Positions 5,650 to 13,419 are shown, counted from the stretch's first letter. The stretch is DNA of 13,632 nucleotides from an uncultured Lentisphaeria bacterium (GCA_913042885.1 CAJWLW010000103.1:1-13632), one strand, 5' to 3'. Notes: a model not told the origin generated them from the letters alone. Program-made: numbers and translations.

Positions 5650-5856
5650 TCAGAGATTGAGCCATTCCAAAAGGTTGCTCAGCACGGAGATGCTATGGAC
5701 GACACCGCCACCGTCAGGATGCTCCCATGCAAGCGCGCCCGACAAATTAAGGAAATGGCGACCTTCGACTTGTATCTGCACCTCCCCCGCCACATTGTAG
5801 CGCCGGCTGTCCGGGAGCGACCCTTCGAGGTCGTTCGGACTATCTAACGGAAGAGG
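5650..5856 (-). pseudogene. Possible C-terminal remnant of an unknown gene
   Basis: A frame ending at TGA 5650-5652 encodes about 68 residues that read like real protein, for example NVAGEVQIQVEGRHFLN and ISVLSNLLEWLNL, with alternating hydrophobic strands. No ATG, GTG or TTG with a ribosome-binding site precedes it; upstream the frame runs into the start of the divergent aldo/keto reductase. It may be the 3' end of a gene whose front is lost. The family is not recognised, and it may be chance. Confidence 0.28.
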
Positions 5857-5939
5857 GCCTCGGTGACGCTTTTCGCGCAACCCCAAGCATAGGCTCTGAC
5901 GCAGCGCCAGTGGCCGCCGAGCGGAGGATAGCAAGAATC

Positions 5940-6953
5940 GTGAAATATGCTGAATTGCCGAACATTGAAAAACAATTGAGCGCCATCTATCTGGGGACTG
6001 GTAGTTACGGTTCGGAGATTTCACCATCAGATTCGTTCCGGCTCCTCGACAGGTTTGTAGAACTGGGAGGCACGTTTATCGACACCGCCCACGTCTACGG
6101 AGCGTGGGATACCGCCGGCTACAACGGGGGTTACGGCAACAGTGAAAAGGTGATCGGTGAATGGCTCGAGAAGACGGGCATGCGCCAGGCCATCGCGGTC
6201 GGCACGAAAGGCGCGCATCCCGATCTGGACACCGGCGTCTGCCGCATGAATGCCGAAGATATCAACGCTCATATCTCTGAGAGCCTTGAGCGGCTGAAGA
6301 GCGATTCGATTGACATGTATTGGCTGCATACCGATGAGCCATCCATTCCCGCCGGGGAGATACTGGGGATGCTTGCCGAGCATGTTGCGGCCGGCCGGCT
6401 CAAGGCGATCGGCTGTTCCAACTGGAGCATCCGACGCCAGAAAGAGGCATCAGAGGCGGCTGTCGCACTCGGGCTCCCGGGGTTTGTTGCCAGCCAGGTG
6501 GGTTGGTCTTTTGCCAGGGCAACTCATTCAGTCTATCGACCCGGTCATATTGACATGCTGTATATGGATCCCGATATGCTCCAGTACCATGTTGAGACGG
6601 GCACCCCTGTCGCTGGATACAGCTCGCAGGCATGCGGCTTCTTCGCCAGGAAGTATGACGGGCTTGATTTCGATTCGCCCGACTTTCCCAGCCCCGGCCT
6701 GTCGGCCAAGTACGGAAATGATCTGAGCTACAGCAGGCGCAGAGCGGCCGTCGAGCTTGCCGGGGAGAAGGGCTGCAGCGCTAATCAGGTGGCGCTTGCC
6801 TGGATGATACATCACACCTTCCGTGTCTTTCCGATTGCCGGCCCCAACTCGCCACAGCAGATGGATGACACGATGAGGGCGGGTGAGATTGAGCTGACTG
6901 ACGAAGAATTCACGAGATTGACCTGCGACCCGTCCGGGCACGGGCACGAGTAG
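5940..6953 (+). CDS. Aldo/keto reductase family oxidoreductase
   Basis: A 337-residue NAD(P)H-dependent aldo/keto reductase. The catalytic tetrad is complete: D48 and Y53 (FIDTAHVYG), K90 (GTKG) and H130 (YWLHTDEPS). GCSNW (158-162) and the C-terminal PIAGPNSPQQMDDTM (298-312) match the substrate- and cofactor-binding elements of the (alpha/beta)8 fold. GTG 5940 is preferred because GGAGGA (5923-5928) lies upstream with an 11-nt gap; a GTG at 5910 would add ten residues ahead of that site. The gene is alone on its strand, convergent with the DUF4838 gene and divergent from the amidohydrolase cluster. It probably reduces a sugar-like or other carbonyl substrate in the cytoplasm; which one cannot be told. 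It differs strongly from the truncated reductase at 10112-10349. Confidence 0.92.
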   Translation: MKYAELPNIEKQLSAIYLGTGSYGSEISPSDSFRLLDRFVELGGTFIDTAHVYGAWDTAGYNGGYGNSEKVIGEWLEKTGMRQAIAVGTKGAHPDLDTGVCRMNAEDINAHISESLERLKSDSIDMYWLHTDEPSIPAGEILGMLAEHVAAGRLKAIGCSNWSIRRQKEASEAAVALGLPGFVASQVGWSFARATHSVYRPGHIDMLYMDPDMLQYHVETGTPVAGYSSQACGFFARKYDGLDFDSPDFPSPGLSAKYGNDLSYSRRRAAVELAGEKGCSANQVALAWMIHHTFRVFPIAGPNSPQQMDDTMRAGEIELTDEEFTRLTCDPSGHGHE

Positions 6954-6978
6954 GGACAATCCGCCAACCGGGCAGTGG

Positions 6979-6995
6979 ACCGGGCAGCACCCGGT
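6979..6995 (+). terminator. GC-rich hairpin after the aldo/keto reductase
   Basis: ACCGGG (6979-6984) and CCCGGT (6990-6995) form a perfect 6-bp stem with a CAGCA loop, 25 nt after the reductase stop. No T-run follows, so it is a weak intrinsic-terminator candidate. Confidence 0.3.
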
Positions 6996-7242
6996 ACTTG
7001 AGTTAATCAGTGCGTACTACGATATTTTCGGCGCCGAACGGCAAAAGCTCGAATACGTTTCCGGGCTATGCGGGACGGTTCTTCCGGTCGGTGATGGCGA
7101 CGGCTGGCGATGTTTACATAGCGTGCTGAACTGTAACGAATTGCTCCCTGTGAGTGGCGATGGTTTCCGGCCGGCTCGGCACATCTGAAACTGTGAACGC
7201 CAACCCTTGTCCTGATGTATAATCAGACGGCGGAGACAGTCG
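6996..7242. other. Intergenic region between convergent genes; nothing recognised
   Basis: Lies between the 3' ends of the reductase and the DUF4838 gene. Short open frames exist on both strands, but none gives a recognisable protein or has a ribosome-binding site. A small CTGAT/ATCAG inverted repeat at 7212-7226 is too short to interpret. Confidence 0.4.
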
Positions 7243-9939
7243 TCAGTCCTGTACCTCGCTGAAGTCGAGGGTCAGCGGTTCTTTGATGAAACTGTAGCCG
7301 AAACCACCGCCGTAACCGATGGCCATACCCCTGATCCCCTTCTTCAGCACCTTCGGCTTGCGTAGCTCCCAGGGCTTATAGTACACCGTCGATTCGTGCT
7401 TGGCGTCACCCGTCATCCAATTGCAGAAATGATCATATCCGGGGAACCAGCGGTTGGTATAGGCCTTTTCGTAGCTGATGATTTTCTCCCGGAAGTCATC
7501 AAAGAGGTCCACTCTCCGCTTCAGTTCGCGCCAGTTCTCCGGGTTGCCGTCCTTCTGAAATACGCGGTGGGCAGTGACCATCTTCGTCACCAAGGTGGTG
7601 AAGTCAAAGTGATCGCGGGTCAGCCGCAGCCAGCCGCGGGCACGGTCGCTGTCCGCCTCTTTCTCCGCCTGCTGCAGAAGCTGTTCCAGCCGCGCGAGTT
7701 TCTCTGCCGGATAATGATTGATGTAGATGTCGGCCGTGGTCATCCCCTTTGGATGTTTGATGGGCCGGCGCTCTTCAAGGGACAGAATCTCCGAGCGTCC
7801 GGCATAGAGCAGGTCAAAGAATTCAAGCATCGTTGCGCCCGCGTTCTCGAAAACGCCGTCACAATATTCCTTGACGACGGCCTGGTAGTCGAGGTAGGGG
7901 TCGCCCATCAATTTGCCGATGAGATAGAATACCGGGCCTACCATTCCCCAGTTGGTCTCCGGAAAATGATAGAGTCCGACAAAGCCGTTCTCATGCAGAA
8001 AGCGGATCCGCTGGGACGCCTCCGCCGGGGTGGCGTGGACGTCCATGCCCATGGGAAGCTGGATGTCGAACCAGTAGACGTACCCAGTGATCCCTGCGAC
8101 CTTGTCTTTCCACGCGTCGATCACCTCTGGCTCCTGGATCGACAGCTCCACCCATACGTTGTCGCCCCAGTTCTCGATTTTCTTGGATGGCCAAGTGGTC
8201 GGTCCATAGGCCATCAGCAACACTTTTTTGCCGGGATGCGACTTCTGCAATTCGTCGATCACCCATTTGTGGAGCAGGAACAGGCGGTCGCAGGGCGTTG
8301 CCCGCAAACCCTGGTCCTCATAGAGGAAGTCGGCATAAGGTCGGCCTTTCGGGCTCCAGCGATAGTCGTCCAGCTTCTCGCACTCCGCGCATTCACAGCG
8401 TAAATAGCCGTCTTCCTGGCCGATGGAGAGCATCTCATAGCCCTCATCGAACTGCCGCTGCATGTGCCGCAGGATGATCTTTTTCACCTCCGGATTCGAA
8501 GTGCAAAGGTGATTGCCTGAGCCGGTACGCCGGCCGTCGATCAGGGCAAAGTATTCGGGGTGCTCATCGAAATACTTTCGGGTCGGAACCATCGCGTACC
8601 ACGTGTGACCGCCGGTATTGGCGGCGATGCCGAGACGATAATTGTTGGCGATGGCCCCGGGCGTCTCGCCGCTCAGCGAGAGAAAGCCGCGGTGATAGGG
8701 GAAGCGTCCGTCGGAGTAGGCGAAAGCCGGGGTCACGGTGGTGCTCAGGTCAATTGGGACCGCAATATTTGCCAACTTCGGCACCCGCTCTCCATCCGGT
8801 CCGGGCAGAAACCAGCGCACGCCGCAGTATCTCTCGAGAAAAGTCAGTACCGCCCGGCAGGTGCCGCGCGCCGCGCGATTGGGATTCTGCAGCAACTTCT
8901 TCTGATCACGGCCGATGAGGAACAGGGTGCGGTCCTTGACGATCATCTTGCCGCCGTCCCACTTAAGACCGCCGGCATCAACCCCGGCGGCGGCCGCCAG
9001 CTTCGTGTGCCCGACCGAGATCACTGTACCGGACGGCTTGGCGGCATCGGTGCGCAGTTGTAATTCCGTGTCGGTCACTTTGTAGATGTACTCGCGAAGC
9101 CAGCGGGCGGCGATGGTGGTCCAGTAGTCCGCATTCTCCGGGATCACAATGGTCGCACCCGCAATGCCGTTCTTGACCAAGGACAGCTGTGATGGGTCCT
9201 CCTGCACGGCTTCTCCTGTTCTAATCGCCGGCACGGCCGGATTACCCTGGGCATAATGCTTTTTGATCGCGGCGGCCCCAAGAGCCCGATCATACATCCG
9301 GACCTCCGCGATCGTGCCGGTGAAGTAAGTCCATGTGTCCAGGTAGAAACTGCGGCCGATGTTCACCGGTTTGGCGGTGTATGGGATGGCGCTTTCTCCC
9401 CCATCGGCCGCCTTCATCGGTCGGTACTCCTTTTGCTCACCGTTGACATATATTCGCAGCCAATCGCGATCATAGGTAAGCGCAAAATGGGACCATACTT
9501 CCAGCTCGGCGGGAGCACTCAAATCGTATTCCGTTTGACTATTTTTGTCGAGAATTACGGCATAAAGTTTGTTGCCGCTGCTGGCGATTCTCAAACAGTA
9601 GGAGAAGCGACCGAGGTTGTAGTTCCTGGCGATTAGCGGCGCCGGGCTCTCGCTGGGCTTGGCCCACACCTCGAGGGTGAACTTCTCGGGGCTTAAAGCC
9701 GGTGAGTCGGGCACCTCCAGGTGATCGTTCTTACCGTCAAACTTAAGGACATACCCGTCTTCCGACGCCTCCCGCACAGCACCGTGAATCTGCCCGTGCC
9801 GATTGCCGCCGCTGCGGTCCTGGACCACCGTCTCGTCACCCCATTCAAAGAGATAATGCAGCAGCAGACCTTCGTCCTCCGCAGCCAGAAGGCCGAAACC
9901 ACCGAACCACAAGATAGCCGCTGAAAAGTACCGAATCAT
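7243..9939 (-). CDS. Secreted LamG / GH67N-like / DUF4838 protein, probable glycan-active
   Basis: An 898-residue protein. A signal peptide (1 to about 20, MIRYFSAAILWFGGFGLLAA) is followed by a LamG-like jelly-roll (about 27-232; LEVWAKP, GRFSYCLR, AEVRMYDRAL), an alpha-glucuronidase-N-like segment (about 258-400; GATIVIPENADYWTTIAARWL, YCGVRWFLPGPDGE) and a DUF4838 region (about 400-670; GGHTWYAMVP, HPEYFALIDG, LCTSNPEV, SIGQEDG, CECAEC at 515-520). DUF4838 proteins are common in Lentisphaerota, Planctomycetota and Bacteroidota, usually near polysaccharide genes; a glycosidase-like role is likely but the activity is unproven here. ATG 9939 is chosen because GGAGG lies just upstream and the signal peptide starts there. 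The ATG overlaps the TGA of the chimeric upstream ORF (ATGA). The end at LTLDFSEVQD is abrupt, so a C-terminal domain may have been lost. Confidence 0.88.
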   Translation of the reverse strand: MIRYFSAAILWFGGFGLLAAEDEGLLLHYLFEWGDETVVQDRSGGNRHGQIHGAVREASEDGYVLKFDGKNDHLEVPDSPALSPEKFTLEVWAKPSESPAPLIARNYNLGRFSYCLRIASSGNKLYAVILDKNSQTEYDLSAPAELEVWSHFALTYDRDWLRIYVNGEQKEYRPMKAADGGESAIPYTAKPVNIGRSFYLDTWTYFTGTIAEVRMYDRALGAAAIKKHYAQGNPAVPAIRTGEAVQEDPSQLSLVKNGIAGATIVIPENADYWTTIAARWLREYIYKVTDTELQLRTDAAKPSGTVISVGHTKLAAAAGVDAGGLKWDGGKMIVKDRTLFLIGRDQKKLLQNPNRAARGTCRAVLTFLERYCGVRWFLPGPDGERVPKLANIAVPIDLSTTVTPAFAYSDGRFPYHRGFLSLSGETPGAIANNYRLGIAANTGGHTWYAMVPTRKYFDEHPEYFALIDGRRTGSGNHLCTSNPEVKKIILRHMQRQFDEGYEMLSIGQEDGYLRCECAECEKLDDYRWSPKGRPYADFLYEDQGLRATPCDRLFLLHKWVIDELQKSHPGKKVLLMAYGPTTWPSKKIENWGDNVWVELSIQEPEVIDAWKDKVAGITGYVYWFDIQLPMGMDVHATPAEASQRIRFLHENGFVGLYHFPETNWGMVGPVFYLIGKLMGDPYLDYQAVVKEYCDGVFENAGATMLEFFDLLYAGRSEILSLEERRPIKHPKGMTTADIYINHYPAEKLARLEQLLQQAEKEADSDRARGWLRLTRDHFDFTTLVTKMVTAHRVFQKDGNPENWRELKRRVDLFDDFREKIISYEKAYTNRWFPGYDHFCNWMTGDAKHESTVYYKPWELRKPKVLKKGIRGMAIGYGGGFGYSFIKEPLTLDFSEVQD

Positions 9940-10349
9940 TTTTGTACCCCTCCAGTAGTGCTGCATTCTATCAGGCTGAGACATGCGGTTAACTCTCTGC
10001 CATCATTTTCTCTCAGAGCTGCTACGACCCGGCACGGCCGAGTTGCCCTGGGTATAATGATCTTTGATTGCCGCGGCCGCGAGGGCCTGATTGTAGATCC
10101 GGACCTCGGTGAGCCGACCTTGGTGCTCACGACGAACTGCTCGCGCCGGTTCCGGATTGCCTTGCCGATGATCTGCTCGGAGAATCCTTCGCGATAGAAG
10201 TTCGCGCCGTCGAGAAAGTTGCAGCCCGGGTCAGCCGCTTGTTGGATTGCCGCCACGCAAGTGGCCTCGTCGCCTTCTGAACGGAAGGCGGTCCCCAGGC
10301 AGATTCGAGACACCTCTACGTCAGTAGTTCCTATGCGCGTGTATTGCAT
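9936..10349 (-). pseudogene. Truncated aldo/keto reductase N-terminus fused out of frame to a LamG remnant
   Basis: Residues 1 to about 80 are an aldo/keto reductase N-terminus: MQYTRIGTTDVEVSRICLG, then NFLDGANFY with the catalytic Asp and Tyr, SEQIIGKAI, and VVSTKVGS with the catalytic Lys. The catalytic His and the rest of the barrel are missing. At about 10112 the DNA changes to a LamG-coding segment in another frame, so the last ~58 residues (arginine- and proline-rich) are nonsense. The frame ends at TGA 9936-9938, overlapping the DUF4838 start as ATGA. Its start lies 9 bp after the stop of the TIM-barrel-like gene, so it keeps its place in the operon. It cannot be a working reductase. 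It might still be translated and pass ribosomes to the downstream gene. Confidence 0.8.
10029..10111 (-). pseudogene. Fragment of a LamG domain C-terminus
   Basis: Read in its own frame this encodes TEVRIYNQALAAAAIKDHY followed by TQGNSAVP, matching residues 211-237 of the neighbouring LamG/DUF4838 protein (AEVRMYDRALGAAAIKKHY). The DNA is also clearly similar to 9229-9310. It has no start, and similarity ends a few codons before an in-frame stop. It is a diverged paralogous fragment rather than a simple copy of the neighbour. Confidence 0.8.
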
Positions 10350-10358
10350 GGTGCTGCG

Positions 10359-11546
10359 TTACGATTCCCGTAGAAAACCGCAATGCTTCAGCGCCGGCTT
10401 GATCCACTCGACCGATCGCCGCGGCGCTTCGCCGTAATTGTAAAAGAGAATCTCGTCGGCCCCACTCTCGGCCACCGCGGCCGCGACCTCACACGTCTCC
10501 TGTTCACTCGTCATGGCAGGACCAAAGTCGGGATTATTAAAGCCCATCCGGACAGTGAAACCAAGTTCCTGGTGGGGATGCAACTGTGTTCGCAGGGCCT
10601 CGATCGTTTCGGCCATCTCGGAAGGCCCCACACCGAACCCCCCGGATGTCACCCAGTCGGTGGACGGGTCCAGCCCGGCCTCCAGTTTCACGCCCTGGGC
10701 CGCCATGACCGCCCGCAATTCCGCCAAGAAGCTTTGCTCGGCGCGGGAAAAATGGGCCTCGTAATCGGCCAACGCCGGGACCGCCTCACGAAACTGCTCG
10801 ATGGTCTCGGGGAGCCCGCGCGGCAGCGCAGGCGCCTCGTCGAAGTAGGTGTCCATGTGCGCGCGAATCTTGTCTCGAAGGGCTTCGACGTCCATGCCGG
10901 CCGCGGCCGCCTGCTCTACATCCGCCTCATTAAAGCTGATGTCCATCAGGTCCTTTTCCAGCGGACGCAGGTAGACGCTGTCCCGCTCGTGGTGGTGGCC
11001 GCTGACCCAATCGGAGCCGTGGGCCCGCCCGCGGTAGTTGGGCGCCTCCAGGTTGATCGACGCGATCGGATAGTTCGCGGCCAGATCCGCGACCACCGAG
11101 CGGACATACGACCTGGCCGCGGGATGGGCCGGCGACATGGCGTGCGGGTAAGAATCTCCGTACACGTTGTGAACCGTGGCCTCCGGATGCGCCAGTCCCA
11201 GGCGGGTATTGTGCAGGCAGACATTCCATGCGGAGACGGAGAGCCCGGCACTCACGGCCCGCTCGCTGATCAGACCGAACCAGTCCTGCTGGCTGGCCAT
11301 CGCGGCCACGACCGGCTTGATCGGACTGTCGGTATAGAATTCATCGCTGGGATGAAAGTAGGCCACGCCGTCTTCAAGAAGGTGCGTCTTGCGCCGTGGA
11401 TTGTGTGGATACAGGAAATAGCCGGCATGGTAGATACTCGTCACCAGGATCCGCGTGATGCCCAGGCCACAGATACGAGCAACCAGTTCGTCCAGCCCCT
11501 CGTCGGCGAAGTCCCAGGCGTACGTTAAGAGACCGGCGCGTTTCAT
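10359..11546 (-). CDS. TIM-barrel, glycoside-hydrolase-like hypothetical protein
   Basis: A 395-residue cytoplasmic protein with no signal peptide. The pattern suggests a (beta/alpha)8 barrel: GLLTYAWDF (5-13), ILVTSIYHAGYFLYPHNPRR (33-52), LSVSAWNVCLHNTRLG (102-117), IASINLEAPNYRGRAHG (161-177, E167 a candidate acid), GHHHERDSV (183-191), LGFTVRMGF (328-336) and DEILFYNYGEA (364-374). I recall similar uncharacterised proteins in Planctomycetota, Chloroflexota and related genomes near sugar-metabolism genes, but no activity is known to me. AAGGAG lies 8 nt before ATG 11546, the strongest ribosome-binding site in the operon. It sits between the two chimeric ORFs (22 bp after the first, 9 bp before the second), yet looks intact. 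A glycan-related hydrolase or isomerase role is inference from fold and context. Confidence 0.7.
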   Translation of the reverse strand: MKRAGLLTYAWDFADEGLDELVARICGLGITRILVTSIYHAGYFLYPHNPRRKTHLLEDGVAYFHPSDEFYTDSPIKPVVAAMASQQDWFGLISERAVSAGLSVSAWNVCLHNTRLGLAHPEATVHNVYGDSYPHAMSPAHPAARSYVRSVVADLAANYPIASINLEAPNYRGRAHGSDWVSGHHHERDSVYLRPLEKDLMDISFNEADVEQAAAAGMDVEALRDKIRAHMDTYFDEAPALPRGLPETIEQFREAVPALADYEAHFSRAEQSFLAELRAVMAAQGVKLEAGLDPSTDWVTSGGFGVGPSEMAETIEALRTQLHPHQELGFTVRMGFNNPDFGPAMTSEQETCEVAAAVAESGADEILFYNYGEAPRRSVEWIKPALKHCGFLRES

Positions 11547-11568
11547 CAGTAAGACTCCTTATGAGTGC

Positions 11569-12013
11569 TCAGGCTTGCGCGTTGCGGGGTTGCGTCAAGC
11601 CATGAAACACCTCGTCGAATCCCCGCAGAATTCTGCCGATTGTCCCCTTGGCAGGCGGCAGGCGGAAGCCGTCGTTATACATAACCATCCAGAAAGATTC
11701 GGTCTCGTAGCCCCCCCCGGTCAATCTCGGCGTCATCGCCAATGTAGCCGAACATTCCGTTCGTGTCGCCGCACACCAGCGTGTGGGCGAACGGAGACCG
11801 CTTGCGGACCTGCCGCCCGGTCTGGGTGAAGTTTTCACCGGCCGATATCGCGGCCACCACGTCGCCGATGCGTACCGTCCCTACCAGGACTGTTTGAGAC
11901 GCATCGCAACAGACCTGCGACGCGGTCTTGGGCGATGCGATGACATTCGGCAGGTGTCGACTGCTGGCGAGGGCCCCGCAACCGATGACGGCGAATCGAA
12001 GGCGTGGGTTCAC
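11569..12013 (-). pseudogene. Gfo/Idh/MocA N-terminus fused to a ceramidase-like C-terminus, frameshifted at a G8 run
   Basis: A GTG start at 12011-12013 overlaps the TAG of the upstream gene by one base. The first ~40 residues are the Rossmann start of a Gfo/Idh/MocA dehydrogenase: RFAVIGCGALASSRHLPNV and then VCCD. From about residue 41 the same frame continues as the end of a neutral/alkaline ceramidase-like (PF04734) domain: VRIGDVVAAISAGENF, KRSPFAHTLVCGDTNGMFGYI. A run of eight Gs (11711-11718 on the plus strand as C8) then breaks the frame after DRGG. One base fewer would restore GGYETESFWMVMYNDGF and a single ORF of about 147 residues to 11569. Neither enzyme can be functional: the dehydrogenase lacks its catalytic domain and the ceramidase lacks its metal-site domain. 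Confidence 0.72.
11711..11718 (-). other. G8 homopolymer at the frameshift
   Basis: Eight consecutive C on the plus strand (G on the coding strand). With seven, the chimeric ORF would be open throughout. It is either a sequencing or assembly error, a neutral mutation in a dead gene, or a slippery tract. Confidence 0.75.
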
Positions 12014-13419
12014 TAAAGTCTGGCTTGCAGGAGGTCCTCGAATTTCGAGAGCGCTGCCTGCGGCTCCTTCAGGGACGGCGATATCTCATCCAACAGCTGC
12101 CAGGTCCGTCCGTGATCGCAGAAGCGATCAAAATCGCGAGTCTCATAGCCGAATTCCAGATGGGGCGTCGGCACCTCCACACCGTCGTCATGGCGAGACT
12201 GCATGGCTGCTTCCAGGATCCCGGTCACCAACAACGTCCTCTCCATGGGCGCCGGCGCGCGCTGATTCTTGATGAAGTGCTGAATAGCGTGCGAATACGT
12301 TCTGAAATTCCAGCGGCCCCGCCAGGGGCCGACGTGGTACCGTGTGGCTCGTGGCTGAGCTTCGCCTTTCAGCTGACAGGCAAAATTCCAACGAAGATTG
12401 TCGTCGCCGATGCGCACCATCGCGGCGTTCAGACCGTCCGCATAGCGCAGCAGGATTGCGTGGGGCTTCTGAACCGAGCCGTCGGGACTGAAACGCATGG
12501 CCGGATGTATCACGGAGTTTGTCGCGATATCACGTTGGCGGACGTCCGACTGCGGCAGTTCCCAGTTCCTGCCCAGGTGCGATGCGTATGCCGTCCCTTC
12601 GACGGCATCCTCGGCCGCCATCGCCGCTGACACCAGCTCCGTTGAGATGCGACCATCCGCGGCTGCCGCAATGACGCTATCTCCTTCGAGAAACTGAACG
12701 GCAGACACGCCGCCCTGGCCGCCGTCGCGGCGTTCCAGGTTCGCCTGGAGCATTTCAAGCGCGTGGAAATCGTATGTCTCGACAGCATGGCCGTGAATGG
12801 CTACCGCGCTCTCGATCGATGCGCCCGGCGGGATGTTGTGGGGCGGGCGCTGCTCGGCAAAGGGCAAAGAGGAACCGGCCATCATCTCGAAACCGAGCTC
12901 TTTGCTTGTGCGAGCCATCTCGTCTGCGTGTGCCCAACTGTATGAGAGGTGTTTGTCGCTGAAGACGGGCACCGCGCGGCCCGACTTGCGAAACACCGCC
13001 ACAATCTCGTCAAAGAAGCGCTTGCGCGGGTACTTGGGCTGCCCCAGTTCGGTGTAGCCGTACTTAGCCCCGCCGCCACCTTCTCCGATCGACAGCACCG
13101 CGTCGACAGCGAGTTGCTCACCGCCGGCACATACAGCCGCCGCGATCGTGTCGTAGAGTGGGATTCCGTACTCCCCCGCGACTGCCTCGCTTATGTCCTT
13201 ACGGCGGACCGGATCGTCGCCCTCGTTGCCTTCGGGGCGGTCGGCACACAGCGAAACAATCTGAATGTCCTCCCGGGGATCGACGACTGTTCCGTCGAAG
13301 TAATAGGGTTCCAGAAAGTTCTCTAAGATGACGTTTGCGTGGGAGCGGTGCGTCATCACGTCGAAGACAGCAGCGACCCGCAAAGGCCCCTTTGCCGAGT
13401 TATCTCCACCGATGTTCAT
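12013..13419 (-). CDS. Uncharacterised Rossmann-like protein of a Gfo/Idh-associated family
   Basis: A 468-residue intact protein and the first gene of the leftward operon. AGGAGA lies 6 nt before ATG 13419; an upstream ATG at 13458 lacks such a site. The N-terminal half looks like an alternating alpha/beta nucleotide-binding fold: LRVAAVFDV (13-21), IQIVSLCADRP (52-62), YGIPLYDTIAAAV (84-96), VDAVLSIGEGG (105-115). Conserved-looking motifs follow: YPRKRFFDEIVAVF (130-143), RAVPVFSDKHLSYSW (148-162), GFEMMAGSSLPF (176-187), ETYDFHALEMLQ (214-225), VSAVQFLEGDSV (238-249). I recall this architecture from hypothetical proteins beside Gfo/Idh genes in Planctomycetota and Acidobacteriota. No signal peptide is seen. 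A dehydrogenase-like or sugar-binding role is plausible but unproven. Its TAG shares a base with the GTG of the next ORF, implying translational coupling. Confidence 0.72.
   Translation of the reverse strand: MNIGGDNSAKGPLRVAAVFDVMTHRSHANVILENFLEPYYFDGTVVDPREDIQIVSLCADRPEGNEGDDPVRRKDISEAVAGEYGIPLYDTIAAAVCAGGEQLAVDAVLSIGEGGGGAKYGYTELGQPKYPRKRFFDEIVAVFRKSGRAVPVFSDKHLSYSWAHADEMARTSKELGFEMMAGSSLPFAEQRPPHNIPPGASIESAVAIHGHAVETYDFHALEMLQANLERRDGGQGGVSAVQFLEGDSVIAAAADGRISTELVSAAMAAEDAVEGTAYASHLGRNWELPQSDVRQRDIATNSVIHPAMRFSPDGSVQKPHAILLRYADGLNAAMVRIGDDNLRWNFACQLKGEAQPRATRYHVGPWRGRWNFRTYSHAIQHFIKNQRAPAPMERTLLVTGILEAAMQSRHDDGVEVPTPHLEFGYETRDFDRFCDHGRTWQLLDEISPSLKEPQAALSKFEDLLQARL

Larger units (their letters stand above)
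5366..5939. other. Mostly non-coding divergent intergenic region
   Basis: Divergent spacer between the amidohydrolase cluster and the rightward aldo/keto reductase. Overlapping open frames on the minus strand at 5376-5665 show no recognisable protein pattern. A possible minus-strand gene remnant lies at 5650-5856, and an 11-bp direct repeat at 5601-5611 and 5639-5649. No clear promoter was seen for the reductase. Confidence 0.45.

Noticed and set aside
5376..5665. Two overlapping minus-strand frames of 65 and 81 codons
   Set aside because: Neither resembles a protein family or has a good ribosome-binding site; they overlap each other in different frames.
7218..7223. Perfect TATAAT on the plus strand
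   Set aside because: No suitable -35 and no rightward gene downstream; it lies between convergent genes.
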